Of a stretch of 64,000 bases of DNA, positions 37,246-45,305 are shown piece after piece. The position numbers were made by a program, and so were the translations under genes. Source of the stretch: Bacillota bacterium (GTDB lineage Bacteria > Bacillota > Clostridia > Oscillospirales > Ruminococcaceae). The notes below the pieces were generated by a model. It worked only from the letters and a program-made list of their open reading frames with translations. It had not been told where the DNA came from and did not search any database. Each line of letters starts with the position of its first letter. Position 1 is the first letter of the stretch. The stretch is taken from the NCBI GenBank assembly GCA_023412215.1, contig JAEYNX010000014.1:62001-126000 (forward strand), written 5' to 3'.

Positions 37246-37800
37246 TAACGCTGTAGGGGCAGGGCTTGCCCTTGTCCGTGTTCGGCGATTGCGGTTCGTA
37301 AATCGCCGTCCCTACCCCTATCATGGGCATTCGGAGAATCTGCGGGGCGTCGAGGTCGCCGCCCCCTACAAATACAGGCACGGGGATGATCGTAGGGGCG
37401 GGGTTCTCCCGCCCGAATCCCCTGCAATGCATTCGGTGCACAGGGGTGCGCACGGTTAGTCCTCGGGAGCGCAATGTGCTCCCCTACAGGGATTCGCGGG
37501 CAGAAAAACGCCGCTCATATACCGCGGACTGGGATTTCACGGAACGGCACAGGGGCCGTTCCCTACACAATTGCCGTAACACGGTGGGTGACCGCGGGCG
37601 ATTCATGAATCGCCCCTACACCATCGCCGTGGACGGCGGGTGACCGCGGGGCGTCGAGGTCGCCGCCCCCTACAAATACAGGGCACGGGATGATTGTAGG
37701 GGCGGGGTTCTCCCGCCCGAATCCTCCGCGACGCATTTGGTGCACAGGGATGCGCGCGGCTAGACCGCGGGAGCGCAACGCGCCCCCCTACAGGAATTCG
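37246..37800. repeat. GC-rich palindromic repeat cluster E with a 153-bp direct duplication
   Basis: The segments 37344-37496 and 37648-37800 are the same length and largely the same sequence, each running from GGGGCGTCGAGGTCGCCGCC through GGGGCGGGGTTCTCCCGCCC to a GGGAGCGCAA..GCTCCC-type unit and CTACAGG. Between them lie ACGGCACAGGGGCCGTTCCC and GCGATTCATGAATCGC units. This is the largest block of the family in the window. The rest of 36930-38020 is AT-rich and has no gene. Confidence 0.9.
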
Positions 37801-38020
37801 CATTTCATATATGGGCTGTTAAAATCGTAGACAACCCGCCCAATACTATATATAAACCTCGATGCACGCGCCGGTTTTAATAACACGCTGATTAACTTAA
37901 CATTGGCAAAATTTATATTAGAAAAACATTCCAGTATAAATTTTTTAAAGCTTGAAGTCACGCCAGCGCTGCAATCGTTATATGACTGAAAGCTTTGAAG
38001 GAAGGTGAACGCAAGCACTC

Positions 38021-38533
38021 ATGACAAATGAAAACTTCAGCGCGGTGGTTGTGCGGTATGAAAAGCTTGTGTTCACCGTCTGCTACCAGCTTGTGCGGGA
38101 TTACCACGAGGCGCAGAATCTCACACAGGAGACCTTCATCTCCGCTTACAACCACATCGACCACTGCGACGAAAACAACCTCAAGCCGTGGCTGGCGCGC
38201 ATAGCCACCAACAAAGCAAAGGATTATCTGAAAAGTGCCTACTACCGCCACACCGCGCTCAGCGACGAGCCGGTTGGCGAGGACGTCGTCTCGCTTGAAC
38301 GTTCGCCCGACGACATCACCCTCGCTAGCGAGCAGGAACAGCTGATCAAGGACATGATTTACAACCTCAAGGAGCCTTATTTAAAGGTATCGGTCATGTT
38401 CTTTATTGAGGAAAAGTCCCCCGACGAAATCGCCCTTGCGCTGGGGCGGCCCAAAAAAACGGTGCAGACTCAGCTCTACCGCGCAAAACTCAGCCTGCAA
38501 AATATGCTGAAAGGAGAACTTTGTGATGTTTGA
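38021..38533 (+). CDS. ECF-type RNA polymerase sigma factor
   Basis: A 170-residue sigma-70 family factor of the extracytoplasmic-function group. Region 2 (residues 8-75) has the core-binding QNLTQETFISAYNHI, matching the -D-Q-TF--A pattern, then WLARIATNKAKDYLK. Region 4 (about 110-165) has YLKVSVMFFIEEKSPDEIALALGRPKKTVQTQLYRAKLSL, an HTH that reads the -35 element. GAAGGTGA lies upstream of the ATG. Its stop overlaps the anti-sigma start by 8 bases. The factor is expected to be held inactive by the membrane anti-sigma factor that follows and to drive its own operon. Confidence 0.93.
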   Translation: MTNENFSAVVVRYEKLVFTVCYQLVRDYHEAQNLTQETFISAYNHIDHCDENNLKPWLARIATNKAKDYLKSAYYRHTALSDEPVGEDVVSLERSPDDITLASEQEQLIKDMIYNLKEPYLKVSVMFFIEEKSPDEIALALGRPKKTVQTQLYRAKLSLQNMLKGELCDV

Positions 38534-39014
38534 TTTGTTTGACGAAAACGGCCACCTGACCCCCGACGCGCTGAAGGCGACCGCACAGCAGCAGCCGCTG
38601 GATGAACTCAGCCGCCTTGAAATTGCCGAGCACCTCTCTTTTTGCGACGCCTGCCTTTCGGCATACACCCAGCTGCTAACGGACGACACACTGGTTGCTC
38701 CGCCGCAGCCGCAGGCCGAAAAGATTATGAAGCGCATTGCGCAAAAGGCGCGCATCCTCTTCTTTAACCGATATGTCCGCGTGTCGGTGGCCGCCTGCCT
38801 CGCCATTACCCTTTGGGCATGCGGGGTGTTCACCTTCGATTATATCGACGCGAACAATCAGTTTGTCGCTTCCATCTCCGCCACCTCGGCTTCTGTTTCC
38901 ACACAGATGGAGGAATGGAGAAAAAATCTCAGGAAGGACCTCGCATCCTTCTTTCACAATACAAATCCCGACGGAAACCGTCTGAAAGGAGCTTCATCCA
39001 ATGAAAAAGAATAG
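38526..39014 (+). CDS. membrane anti-sigma factor with zinc-finger-like N-terminus
   Basis: A 162-residue single-pass protein. The cytoplasmic domain contains EHLSFCDAC, the HxxxCxxC zinc motif of ZAS-type anti-sigma factors, and a helix that binds the sigma factor. A transmembrane segment (about residues 87-106, SVAACLAITLWACGVFTF) leads to a short outer part with a predicted coiled region (ISATSASVSTQMEEWRKNL). AAGGAGA precedes the ATG at 38526; a GTG one codon earlier is possible. It overlaps the sigma gene by 8 bases and the next gene by 14, which indicates tight translational coupling. Confidence 0.88.
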   Translation: MFDLFDENGHLTPDALKATAQQQPLDELSRLEIAEHLSFCDACLSAYTQLLTDDTLVAPPQPQAEKIMKRIAQKARILFFNRYVRVSVAACLAITLWACGVFTFDYIDANNQFVASISATSASVSTQMEEWRKNLRKDLASFFHNTNPDGNRLKGASSNEKE

Positions 39015-39564
39015 CTTTCTGGTGTTTCTATTCTCGCTGCTGCCCGGCGCGGGAGAGATGTATCTTGGCATGATGAAAACAGGCATTGTCCTGATGTCCG
39101 CCTTTTTTGGTGTCATCTTCATCGGCAACATCTTAAACATCGAAATCTTGCTGTTTGCCCTGCCCGTGATCTGGTGCTATTCCTTCTTCCATGTACACAA
39201 TGTGAAAATGCTCTTCCCCGAGGCGCTTAAGCAGATGGACGACAAGACATTTATGGGCTTTACCGGGTTCTTCGAGGGCAAGTGGCCCGAGATATTTGCC
39301 AAACGCCACGCCATTCTGGGCGGCGTGCTGATCTTTGTAGGTGTCGCAACGCTTTTCCAGACCTTTATGCGCCCGTACATCTACCTGTTTGAGGATACCC
39401 TGCCCTCGCTCTATGTGCTGCTGCGCAACATTCCGACCCTGATCGTGGCGCTCGCAATCATTATCTTGGGCGTGATGCTGCTCAGGGGCAAAAAGGCAGC
39501 ACCCCCCGCCCCTGCCCCAGACGAGGACATCACCGAGTTTGGAGGGAAGCACAATGAGCAATGA
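39001..39564 (+). CDS. membrane protein in the ECF sigma operon
   Basis: A 187-residue integral membrane protein. It begins MKKNSFLVFLFSLLPGAGEM with a Pro-Gly-Ala-Gly turn as in TM2-type proteins, continues with two further close hydrophobic segments (residues 24-42 and 46-64), a soluble loop (KQMDDKTFMGFTGFFEGKWPEIFAKR), then two more membrane segments (105-122 and 140-160). A Pro/Ala-rich and acidic tail ends it. Its role is unknown. It overlaps genes on both sides and is certainly part of the sigma operon; the product may be the output of the regulon or part of signal sensing. Confidence 0.75.
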   Translation: MKKNSFLVFLFSLLPGAGEMYLGMMKTGIVLMSAFFGVIFIGNILNIEILLFALPVIWCYSFFHVHNVKMLFPEALKQMDDKTFMGFTGFFEGKWPEIFAKRHAILGGVLIFVGVATLFQTFMRPYIYLFEDTLPSLYVLLRNIPTLIVALAIIILGVMLLRGKKAAPPAPAPDEDITEFGGKHNEQ

Positions 39565-40447
39565 GGCCCCCGGCTACCAGCCGCCCGTTACCCCGCCTCC
39601 CCCTCCATACACCCCCGTACAGAAGCCTGCGCGCCGTGTAGGCGTCTTTACCATGGGCTTCAGCTTAATCGGCGCGGGCGTGCTCGCCATCTACGCGCTG
39701 GTGAACCCGGCGGTGGATGTTTTCCACCTCATCCGCTACACCCCCGCCATCCTGATATTGCTGGGGCTTGAGATACTGGCCTATGCCATCTTCCAGCGCC
39801 ATAGCCGCCTGCAGTACGACTTCTTAAGCATGTTCACCTGCTTCGTGCTCATCTTCGGCTCCCTGCTGCTCGCGGCGGTGCCCGCGGCGATTGAAAACTG
39901 GGGCCCCGGCAGAGGCTATACCGAGACCCGCATTGAAAACGAAATCTACGACCTGTGCTACGAAAACCTAAACGCCAGCGACGAGGTCTCTTCGCTCGAC
40001 GTATACGTACGCCTTGCAAACCCGGAGCTGGAAAAGGATATGAGCTATACCTCGCTGATCGACGCCGACCTGGTGAACGTGAATGTGACGCTCACCAAGG
40101 AATACCCCTCCGCCGAGGCGTTTGCCGCAGACTGCCGCGCGCTGATGAACCAGCTTGCCAAAACCGGCGTTCAGTTTGACGGCCTTGCCTTTGATGCAGA
40201 CGGCAAAACAAGATATGAGCTGCACCTCGAGGGCCGCTACCAGCTGAACATGAACGCCAAAGAGCTGGAGGCGCTGGTAGACAGCTACTCGGATGAAGAA
40301 GAAAGCGACGAAGACACCGCCGCCTCCGAGACAACCTCAAGCACCGCCGAAACGAGCAGCGAGGCCGCAAGCAGCACTGCCTCCGAGGCGGCAAGCTCCG
40401 GCAGCACCCCATCCTCCCCTGCCTCCTCTGCGGGGCAGGCGGCGTAA
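39554..40447 (+). CDS. membrane protein with Pro-rich head and Ser-rich tail
   Basis: A 297-residue protein. Residues 1-30 are Pro-rich and cytoplasmic (PPVTPPPPPYTP). Three hydrophobic segments follow (about 37-55, 62-82 and 94-112). An extracytoplasmic domain (about 115-245) is beta-rich with SSLDVYVRLANPEL and VNVNVTLTKEYPS. The C-terminal 55 residues are low-complexity Ser, Glu, Thr and Ala, as in surface or wall-spanning linkers. GGAGGGAAG precedes the ATG at 39554. It is the last gene of the sigma operon before the perfect terminator at 40506. Function is unknown; a cell-envelope role is inferred. Confidence 0.72.
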   Translation: MSNEAPGYQPPVTPPPPPYTPVQKPARRVGVFTMGFSLIGAGVLAIYALVNPAVDVFHLIRYTPAILILLGLEILAYAIFQRHSRLQYDFLSMFTCFVLIFGSLLLAAVPAAIENWGPGRGYTETRIENEIYDLCYENLNASDEVSSLDVYVRLANPELEKDMSYTSLIDADLVNVNVTLTKEYPSAEAFAADCRALMNQLAKTGVQFDGLAFDADGKTRYELHLEGRYQLNMNAKELEALVDSYSDEEESDEDTAASETTSSTAETSSEAASSTASEAASSGSTPSSPASSAGQAA

Positions 40448-40505
40448 CCCCCTTTGCTAATTACTTTCTTTCCTTATATTTGTCCTTAGCACTGTCTCCT
40501 TACAC

Positions 40506-40552
40506 AAAAAGCCGTGAGCCTGAGGGATATCCCTCAGGCTCACGGCTTTTTT
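40506..40552. terminator. perfect bidirectional terminator
   Basis: An 18-base perfect inverted repeat (GCCGTGAGCCTGAGGGAT and its complement, no loop gap) flanked by A and T tracts, between convergent genes. Confidence 0.95.
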
Positions 40553-40554
40553 AC

Positions 40555-41034
40555 TTAAAACAGCTCGATTCGCCGCTGCTTGCGCAGCTCGCAGCGCTTT
40601 TTAGCCGCTTCCCACTCCTGCTGCTCCTCCTCGGTTTCGAGCAGCAGCCCGGGCACCTGCACGGGCTGTTCGTTTTCGTCCAGCGCCACCATCACGAGGT
40701 AGGCCGTATTCACCAGCTTCTTCTCCCCCGAAAGGTATTCAACGTAGGTGTCCACCCGCACCTCCATCGAGGTATGGCCCACATAGGTGATCCGGCCTAT
40801 CAGCACCACCGTGCTGTTGACATAGGCCGGTGCCTTAAACTGCAGGTTGTCGATGGTCACCGTCGTCACGTTGCAGTTGGAGTGCCTGCGCGCAACCACC
40901 GCGGCCACCACGTCGATCCACTCCACCAGCTTGCCGCCGAACAGGCGGTTGTAGCCGTTGATATGCTCCGGCATCAAGATCTGTATCTGTTCGGTTTTTG
41001 ATTCGCAAACCCGTTTAGGCTGTAACCCCGCCAT
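40555..41034 (-). CDS. acyl-CoA thioesterase, hotdog fold
   Basis: A 159-residue single-hotdog thioesterase of the YciA/BFIT type. The start region (QIQILMPEHINGYNRLFGGKL then VEWIDVVAAVVARRH) contains the N/H-G---GG--M/L-W-D active-site pattern. The central strand is TIDNLQFKAPAYVNSTVVLIGRI, followed by GHTSMEVRVDTYVEYLSGE. These enzymes hydrolyse acyl-CoA to free acid and CoA; the chain length used cannot be read from the sequence. AAAGGAGG precedes the ATG. It stands alone, with the sigma operon convergent on its 3' side. Confidence 0.9.
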   Translation of the reverse strand: MAGLQPKRVCESKTEQIQILMPEHINGYNRLFGGKLVEWIDVVAAVVARRHSNCNVTTVTIDNLQFKAPAYVNSTVVLIGRITYVGHTSMEVRVDTYVEYLSGEKKLVNTAYLVMVALDENEQPVQVPGLLLETEEEQQEWEAAKKRCELRKQRRIELF

Positions 41035-41142
41035 GCGTATGCCTCCTTTGACGCGCTGAATGCTGAATAATGAAGATTTTCTTGTCTGTTTTTCCGATGC
41101 ATGACAGGCGAAAACGGTCTCCCGCTTACTCAGCCTGTGATG

Positions 41143-41349
41143 CGATTATGGTATAATCGTCCATTCCCGCCGGTTGCCCCGCAGGGCGAGACGGTGGACA
41201 TAAATGTATAATAAGCGCGAAAATAATTTCTTTACTTATATGCGCTTATTATACCATAAACGCGCAGCGTTTTGTGGTACAATGGCCCATCGCCGTAGGC
41301 GGGGCATTGAAATAAACCGGTATAATACCCGCTCTGCGGTTATTATACC
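41143..41349. repeat. tandem array of TATAAT-based hairpins
   Basis: Consecutive inverted repeats are CGATTAT-ggt-ATAATCG (41143-41159), a GCCCCGCAGGGC unit, GTATAATAAGCGC ... GCGCTTATTATAC (41206-41218 with 41242-41254, 13 perfect pairs), AAACGC-gca-GCGTTT (41258-41272) and GGTATAATA.CCGC-tct-GCGG.TATTATACC (41319-41349). Each contains a -10-like TATAAT or TATTATA. Similar single pieces occur near 46.5 kb. The gap 41035-41622 contains this array and no convincing gene. Confidence 0.65.
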
Positions 41350-41622
41350 ACAAACACAGCCGCGTTACCTATACGATTATTTTTGTGTAAGCACCGCCGA
41401 AACTATGCAACCTGCCCGCTTTTCCGGCCTTTAAGTGAAGACATACCGCGAAAGGAACCGGCACAGAAAAGCAAAGGAGGCGGTGCGAATGTCATAGCAA
41501 AAAGGCGAGAAAGTGAATATCTTGTAGTAAGGCGGCTCTGTAGACGGATGCCGCCGGTTATTGCCAGTCGGATAGACACAGGCAGAAGAACCATATAAAG
41601 CCGATAATGAGGTGAAAACGCA

Positions 41623-41832
41623 ATGTTTCAGTTGAGCCCGGAATTCTGGATACAGATCATCATCTATGCGGTTTCGTTCGGGGTCGTGTTCGGGCAGTTT
41701 CAAGCAAAAATAAAATATATCGAGAAGCAGCTGGATAAGCATAATAATGTCATCGAGCGCTTATATAAAATAGAGGAGAGCACAAGAATGGCTCACACTC
41801 GAATTGACGATTTAAAGGAGGACTGCAAATGA
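41623..41832 (+). CDS. small phage-type membrane/coiled-coil protein (XhlA-like)
   Basis: A 69-residue protein with one N-terminal membrane segment (residues 8-24, FWIQIIIYAVSFGVVFGQF) and a C-terminal coiled coil (KIKYIEKQLDKHNNVIERLYKIEESTRMAHTRIDDL, heptad-like). It resembles the XhlA/BhlA-type small proteins that accompany holins, though with the order of membrane and coil reversed from XhlA. GAGGTGAAAACGCA precedes the ATG. Its stop overlaps the holin start (ATGA). It is the first of three lysis genes. Confidence 0.7.
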   Translation: MFQLSPEFWIQIIIYAVSFGVVFGQFQAKIKYIEKQLDKHNNVIERLYKIEESTRMAHTRIDDLKEDCK

Positions 41833-42125
41833 GTGACTATACTTCTTTTATCAAGCCCGAGCTGCTTATCCTGATACCGGTACTGTATTTTATCGGGCTG
41901 GGGTTTAAAAAATCGGAACACATCAAAGACAAATATATCCCCATCAGCCTCGGCGGCATCGGGATTGTGCTGGCGATTATCTGGGTACTTGCCACCACCG
42001 CGATAACGGGGTTTCAGGGGGTGCTGCTCGCGCTGTTTACCGGCTTAACGCAGGGGGTACTGTGCGCCGCCGGCAGCGTATACTTTGACCAAGCCGCCAT
42101 GAAACAGCCCAAAAAGGAGGAGTAG
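41829..42125 (+). CDS. phage holin, superfamily V type
   Basis: A 98-residue protein with three hydrophobic segments (about residues 10-24, 38-56 and 63-84) separated by KKSEHIKDKYIPISLGG, and a charged KQPKKEE tail. The IPxxLGGIGI and GLTQGVLCAAGSVY parts fit the phage holin 5_2 (Hol44-like) family. Holins open the cytoplasmic membrane so that an endolysin can reach the wall. AAAGGAGG lies just before the ATG inside the upstream gene. The endolysin gene starts four bases after its stop. Confidence 0.85.
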   Translation: MSDYTSFIKPELLILIPVLYFIGLGFKKSEHIKDKYIPISLGGIGIVLAIIWVLATTAITGFQGVLLALFTGLTQGVLCAAGSVYFDQAAMKQPKKEE

Positions 42126-42128
42126 CCT

Positions 42129-42788
42129 TTGCCGAAGGTGTGTATCGACCCGGGGCACGGCGCCGCAGACCCCGGCTCTGCGAGCGGCTCGCGCATCGAG
42201 AAGGCTGATAATCTAAAGCTTGCGCTTGAATTAAACAGCCAGTTTCTGGCGCAGGGCTGGCAGACCGTTCTCACGCGTAAAGACGACAGCCAGATTATTT
42301 TAGCCCGCCGCACCGCGATCGCCAACAGTGAGAAGTGTGACCTCTACCTTTCCTGCCACCGCAACGGCGCTTTAAGCGCCGACGCAAACGGCTGCGAAAT
42401 CTGGCTGCACTCCAAGGCGCCGCTCAAGTACCTGCAGTGGGCGGGCGATATACTGGAGCTGCTGGAGCCGGTGGGGTTTACAAACCGCGGCGTAAAGCTC
42501 GGCTATCGCGACAACCCCAATGCGGATTACGCCGTAAACCGCGATACGGTTATGCCAAGTATGCTGCTGGAGCTCGGTTTTATCACAAACGCGCCGGATA
42601 ATAAAACCTTTGACGAAAAGCTGGATAAGATCTGCACCGCCATCGTGCGCGGCTGCTGTAACTTTTTAGGGTTCGATTACAACGCGCAGCCCGAGGCCCC
42701 GCCGGAGGGCACCGCGGAAAAAATGTACTCCTTAAATGTAGCAAAACTCAAAGAGCAGGGGTTCACCAAGATAGAGATTTTACTATAG
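42129..42788 (+). CDS. N-acetylmuramoyl-L-alanine amidase, phage endolysin type
   Basis: A 219-residue Amidase_3 protein without signal peptide, as expected of an endolysin released through a holin. Zinc and catalytic residues appear in CIDPGHGAADPG, RIEKADN (Glu), LSCHRNG and MLLELGFITN. The domain covers residues 1-180. A C-terminal tail (PEAPPEGTAEKMYSLNVAKLKEQGFTKIEILL) may be a short wall-binding or subunit segment. The start is TTG at 42129, eight bases after GGAGGAG. The three-gene order coil/TM, holin, endolysin is a complete phage lysis module, yet no head, tail, integrase or att site is seen near it. Confidence 0.9.
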   Translation: MPKVCIDPGHGAADPGSASGSRIEKADNLKLALELNSQFLAQGWQTVLTRKDDSQIILARRTAIANSEKCDLYLSCHRNGALSADANGCEIWLHSKAPLKYLQWAGDILELLEPVGFTNRGVKLGYRDNPNADYAVNRDTVMPSMLLELGFITNAPDNKTFDEKLDKICTAIVRGCCNFLGFDYNAQPEAPPEGTAEKMYSLNVAKLKEQGFTKIEILL

Positions 42789-42858
42789 CGAACCGGGGCT
42801 GCTGTCGGATTATTCATCTCAATAAGCCCCCGCTGAACACTATCAATATTATATAAAT

Positions 42859-42902
42859 GGCCGATGCACCGCGCGCAGGCGCCTTGTATCGGCACATTTT
42901 TT
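42859..42902 (+). terminator. terminator after the lysis cassette
   Basis: GGCCGATGCA ... TGTATCGGC hairpin followed by ACATTTTTT. Confidence 0.7.
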
Positions 42903-42980
42903 GGATAAAAAGGCTAAATTTTTTTGTAAATAAACCAAAAATTTATTATGAAATATTATGTAACAATTTTAAATAATATG

Positions 42981-42989
42981 TGTTATAAT
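42981..42989 (+). promoter_or_regulatory. extended -10 promoter for the chemoreceptor gene
   Basis: TGTTATAAT lies about 90 bases before the gene at 43079. The -35 region is AT-rich without a clear consensus. No sigma-28-type site was recognised. Confidence 0.55.
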
Positions 42990-43078
42990 GGTACTAGCAT
43001 GCGGAAACCTATATATTATATACAATTCAACAAAATAAATCAGAATCTTTTTTGTGGTTTCATACGGAGGTTAAAAGC

Positions 43079-45163
43079 ATGAGAACCAAAGGCGTTGCAA
43101 TCAAACTGGCACTGCTTGCGCTCGTAAGCATCTTCGCCACAGCGGTCCTATCCATTGTCGGCATGTACATCGGCAACAGCATCACACTGAACAGTGTGCT
43201 GGAAAACGACACCAAAACCGCTCTTACTGCTCTGACAGTGAAGACGGAGGAAATGAAAGTTTCCGCCACCGACATTGCCGAGAATATTGCGAAGGCGAAC
43301 ATCGTTTTGGAATCGGTAAGATCGAAGAACAAGATTATGATAATTAGTTCGATATCTTCCGCAATGAGAGAACTTGGCGCCGACACCGACTTTATAACTG
43401 TCACGGATGAAAAGGGCGTTGTGCTGTTCAGGTCTCACAGCGATAAAGTAGGGGATTCTGTAGAGAAGCAGCAGAATGTTGCTAGTGCGATGGCTGGAGA
43501 ATCTGCCGCATTCATCGAACAAGGAACCGAAATTAGGCTCTCTGTCCGCGCGGGGGCACCCATTAAGGATACCAAAGGAAATATCATCGGTGTGGTCTCT
43601 ACGGGGTATGATCTGTCCAAGCCGGAATTTGTGGATAACCTTAAAAAGATTGCCGGCACAGACTTTACAATCTTTCTGGGCGACGAACGCATCAACACAA
43701 CCATCATGCATGATGACCAACGCCAGATCGGTACCAAGCTTGACCCCCAGATTGCCAAAATCGTACTGGACCAGAAAAAGACCTACTACAAGTCGACCAC
43801 CGTACTGGGGGAGGAGTTTTACGCGGGGTATGAGCCGCTTTTGGATTCCGCCGGAAATGCGTACTGCATCTTCTTTGCCGGTAAGCCGATTTCTGATATC
43901 AACCGCACCGAGACCATCGTCATCCTGATTGCGATCGCAGGGATTCTGCTCATCTCGGCAGGGTTTATCTTTGTAAGCATCTGGTTCTCGGGAAAGCTGA
44001 TTGCCGTTCCGCTCAAGCGAATGGCGGAGCTTGCGCAGAAGCTTTCCAAGGGCGATTTAAAGGTAGAAAGCATCACCTATTCCTCGCGGGATGAGGTCGG
44101 CGAGCTGTCGCGTGCGCTGCAGTCCACCGTTGCGACGCTTGACCTGTATGTGGACGACATCGCCACTCAGCTAAAGAAAATAGCCGCAGGAGATATCTCC
44201 ACCGAGATCACACAGGAGTACATCGGCGATTTTGCGCCGATTAAAGAGTCGATGGACGAGATCCTCGACAGTTTAAACCGCATCCTGTCGAACATCAACA
44301 CCTCCGCCGAGCAGGTGAGCGCGGGCTCGGGGCAGGTATCGAGCGGAGCGCAGTCGCTTTCTCAGGGCGCCACCGAGCAGGCCAGCTCTTTGCAGGAGCT
44401 TTCCGCCACCATTGCGGACGTGCTCTCGCAGGTGCGCGAGAACGCAGCAAGCGTAAGGCAGGCCAGCGAGTATGTGGCCTCGGCGGGCACGGGCGTACAG
44501 CAGAGCACCCAGCATATGCAGGAGATGCTCGCGGCGATGGATGAAATCGACCGCGCGTCCAAAGAGATCAGCAAGATCATCAAGCTCATTAACGATATCG
44601 CGTTCCAGACCAACATCCTGGCGCTCAACGCCGCGGTAGAGGCCGCCAGAGCAGGCGCCGCGGGCAGAGGCTTTGCCGTGGTGGCGGACGAGGTGCGCAA
44701 CCTTGCCACCAAGTCGGCGGACGCCGCCAAGCAGACCACCACGCTGATTGAGAACTCCGGCCGCGCGGTGACGCAGGGTGCCAAGCTTGCGCGCAACGCC
44801 GCCGCCGACCTGGAAGCCGTAAAGGCCAAAACCGAGCTGGTGGAACAGACTATGCAGAAGATCGATGTTGCCTCCTCCGCGCAGGCGACCGCCATCGCGC
44901 AGATTACGCAGGGCCTTGAGCAGGTTTCGTCCGTGGTGCAGAACAACTCGGCTACCGCCGAGCAGAGCGCCGCGGCGAGCGAGGAGCTTTCCAGCCAGGC
45001 CGCTACCCTGCACTCGATGATCGAGACCTTTAAGCTGAGGGGCGAAGGCAGCAACGCCGACGAGGATGAAACCGGCGACGAATTTGAAGAGACCGAGGAT
45101 TTCGGAATGTCCGATGAGGAGACGCTGCCCGAGGGTGAAGAGGAAAATGCTGAAATCTTCTAA
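43079..45163 (+). CDS. methyl-accepting chemotaxis protein
   Basis: A 694-residue transmembrane chemoreceptor. A first membrane segment (about residues 6-30) is followed by a single-Cache-type sensing domain (about 35-290: FITVTDEKGVVLFRSH, IKDTKGNIIGVVSTGYDL). A second membrane segment (about 281-305) leads to HAMP (PLKRMAELAQKLSKGDL) and a second HAMP-like stretch (LDLYVDDIATQLKKIAAGD). The signalling domain has the hairpin tip IAFQTNILALNAAVEAARAG and GRGFAVVADEVRNLA. The tail is very acidic. GGAGG precedes the ATG at 43079. No chemotaxis or flagellar gene is nearby, so the ligand and output are unknown. Confidence 0.93.
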   Translation: MRTKGVAIKLALLALVSIFATAVLSIVGMYIGNSITLNSVLENDTKTALTALTVKTEEMKVSATDIAENIAKANIVLESVRSKNKIMIISSISSAMRELGADTDFITVTDEKGVVLFRSHSDKVGDSVEKQQNVASAMAGESAAFIEQGTEIRLSVRAGAPIKDTKGNIIGVVSTGYDLSKPEFVDNLKKIAGTDFTIFLGDERINTTIMHDDQRQIGTKLDPQIAKIVLDQKKTYYKSTTVLGEEFYAGYEPLLDSAGNAYCIFFAGKPISDINRTETIVILIAIAGILLISAGFIFVSIWFSGKLIAVPLKRMAELAQKLSKGDLKVESITYSSRDEVGELSRALQSTVATLDLYVDDIATQLKKIAAGDISTEITQEYIGDFAPIKESMDEILDSLNRILSNINTSAEQVSAGSGQVSSGAQSLSQGATEQASSLQELSATIADVLSQVRENAASVRQASEYVASAGTGVQQSTQHMQEMLAAMDEIDRASKEISKIIKLINDIAFQTNILALNAAVEAARAGAAGRGFAVVADEVRNLATKSADAAKQTTTLIENSGRAVTQGAKLARNAAADLEAVKAKTELVEQTMQKIDVASSAQATAIAQITQGLEQVSSVVQNNSATAEQSAAASEELSSQAATLHSMIETFKLRGEGSNADEDETGDEFEETEDFGMSDEETLPEGEEENAEIF

Positions 45164-45190
45164 TCCGTAAAAAAGAATTATCTTTTTAAA

Positions 45191-45230
45191 GGGCGTCGCG
45201 GGGTTTTACCCCGCGGCGCCCTTGGTTTTA
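45191..45230 (+). terminator. terminator after the chemoreceptor gene
   Basis: GGGCGTCGCGGGG-tttta-CCCCGCGGCGCCC, then CTTGGTTTT. Confidence 0.8.
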
Positions 45231-45256
45231 CAGATACCCCTCTCCCCTCACACAAT

Positions 45257-45299
45257 GCACAAACCGGCGTGGAGGCTTTTATTCCACGCCGGTTTGTGC
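45257..45299. terminator. inverted repeat after the GNAT gene
   Basis: A 17-base perfect stem, GCACAAACCGGCGTGGA ... TCCACGCCGGTTTGTGC, beside the stop of the minus-strand GNAT gene. T tracts are weak. Confidence 0.65.
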
Positions 45300-45305
45300 T
45301 ATACA

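Noticed and set aside
37344..37800. possible CRISPR array
   Set aside because: The repeats are of several kinds and vary in length, with no regular spacers, and no cas genes are seen.
41383..41742. short frames on both strands before the lysis cassette
   Set aside because: They overlap each other and the start of the first lysis gene, with no motif and poor starts.
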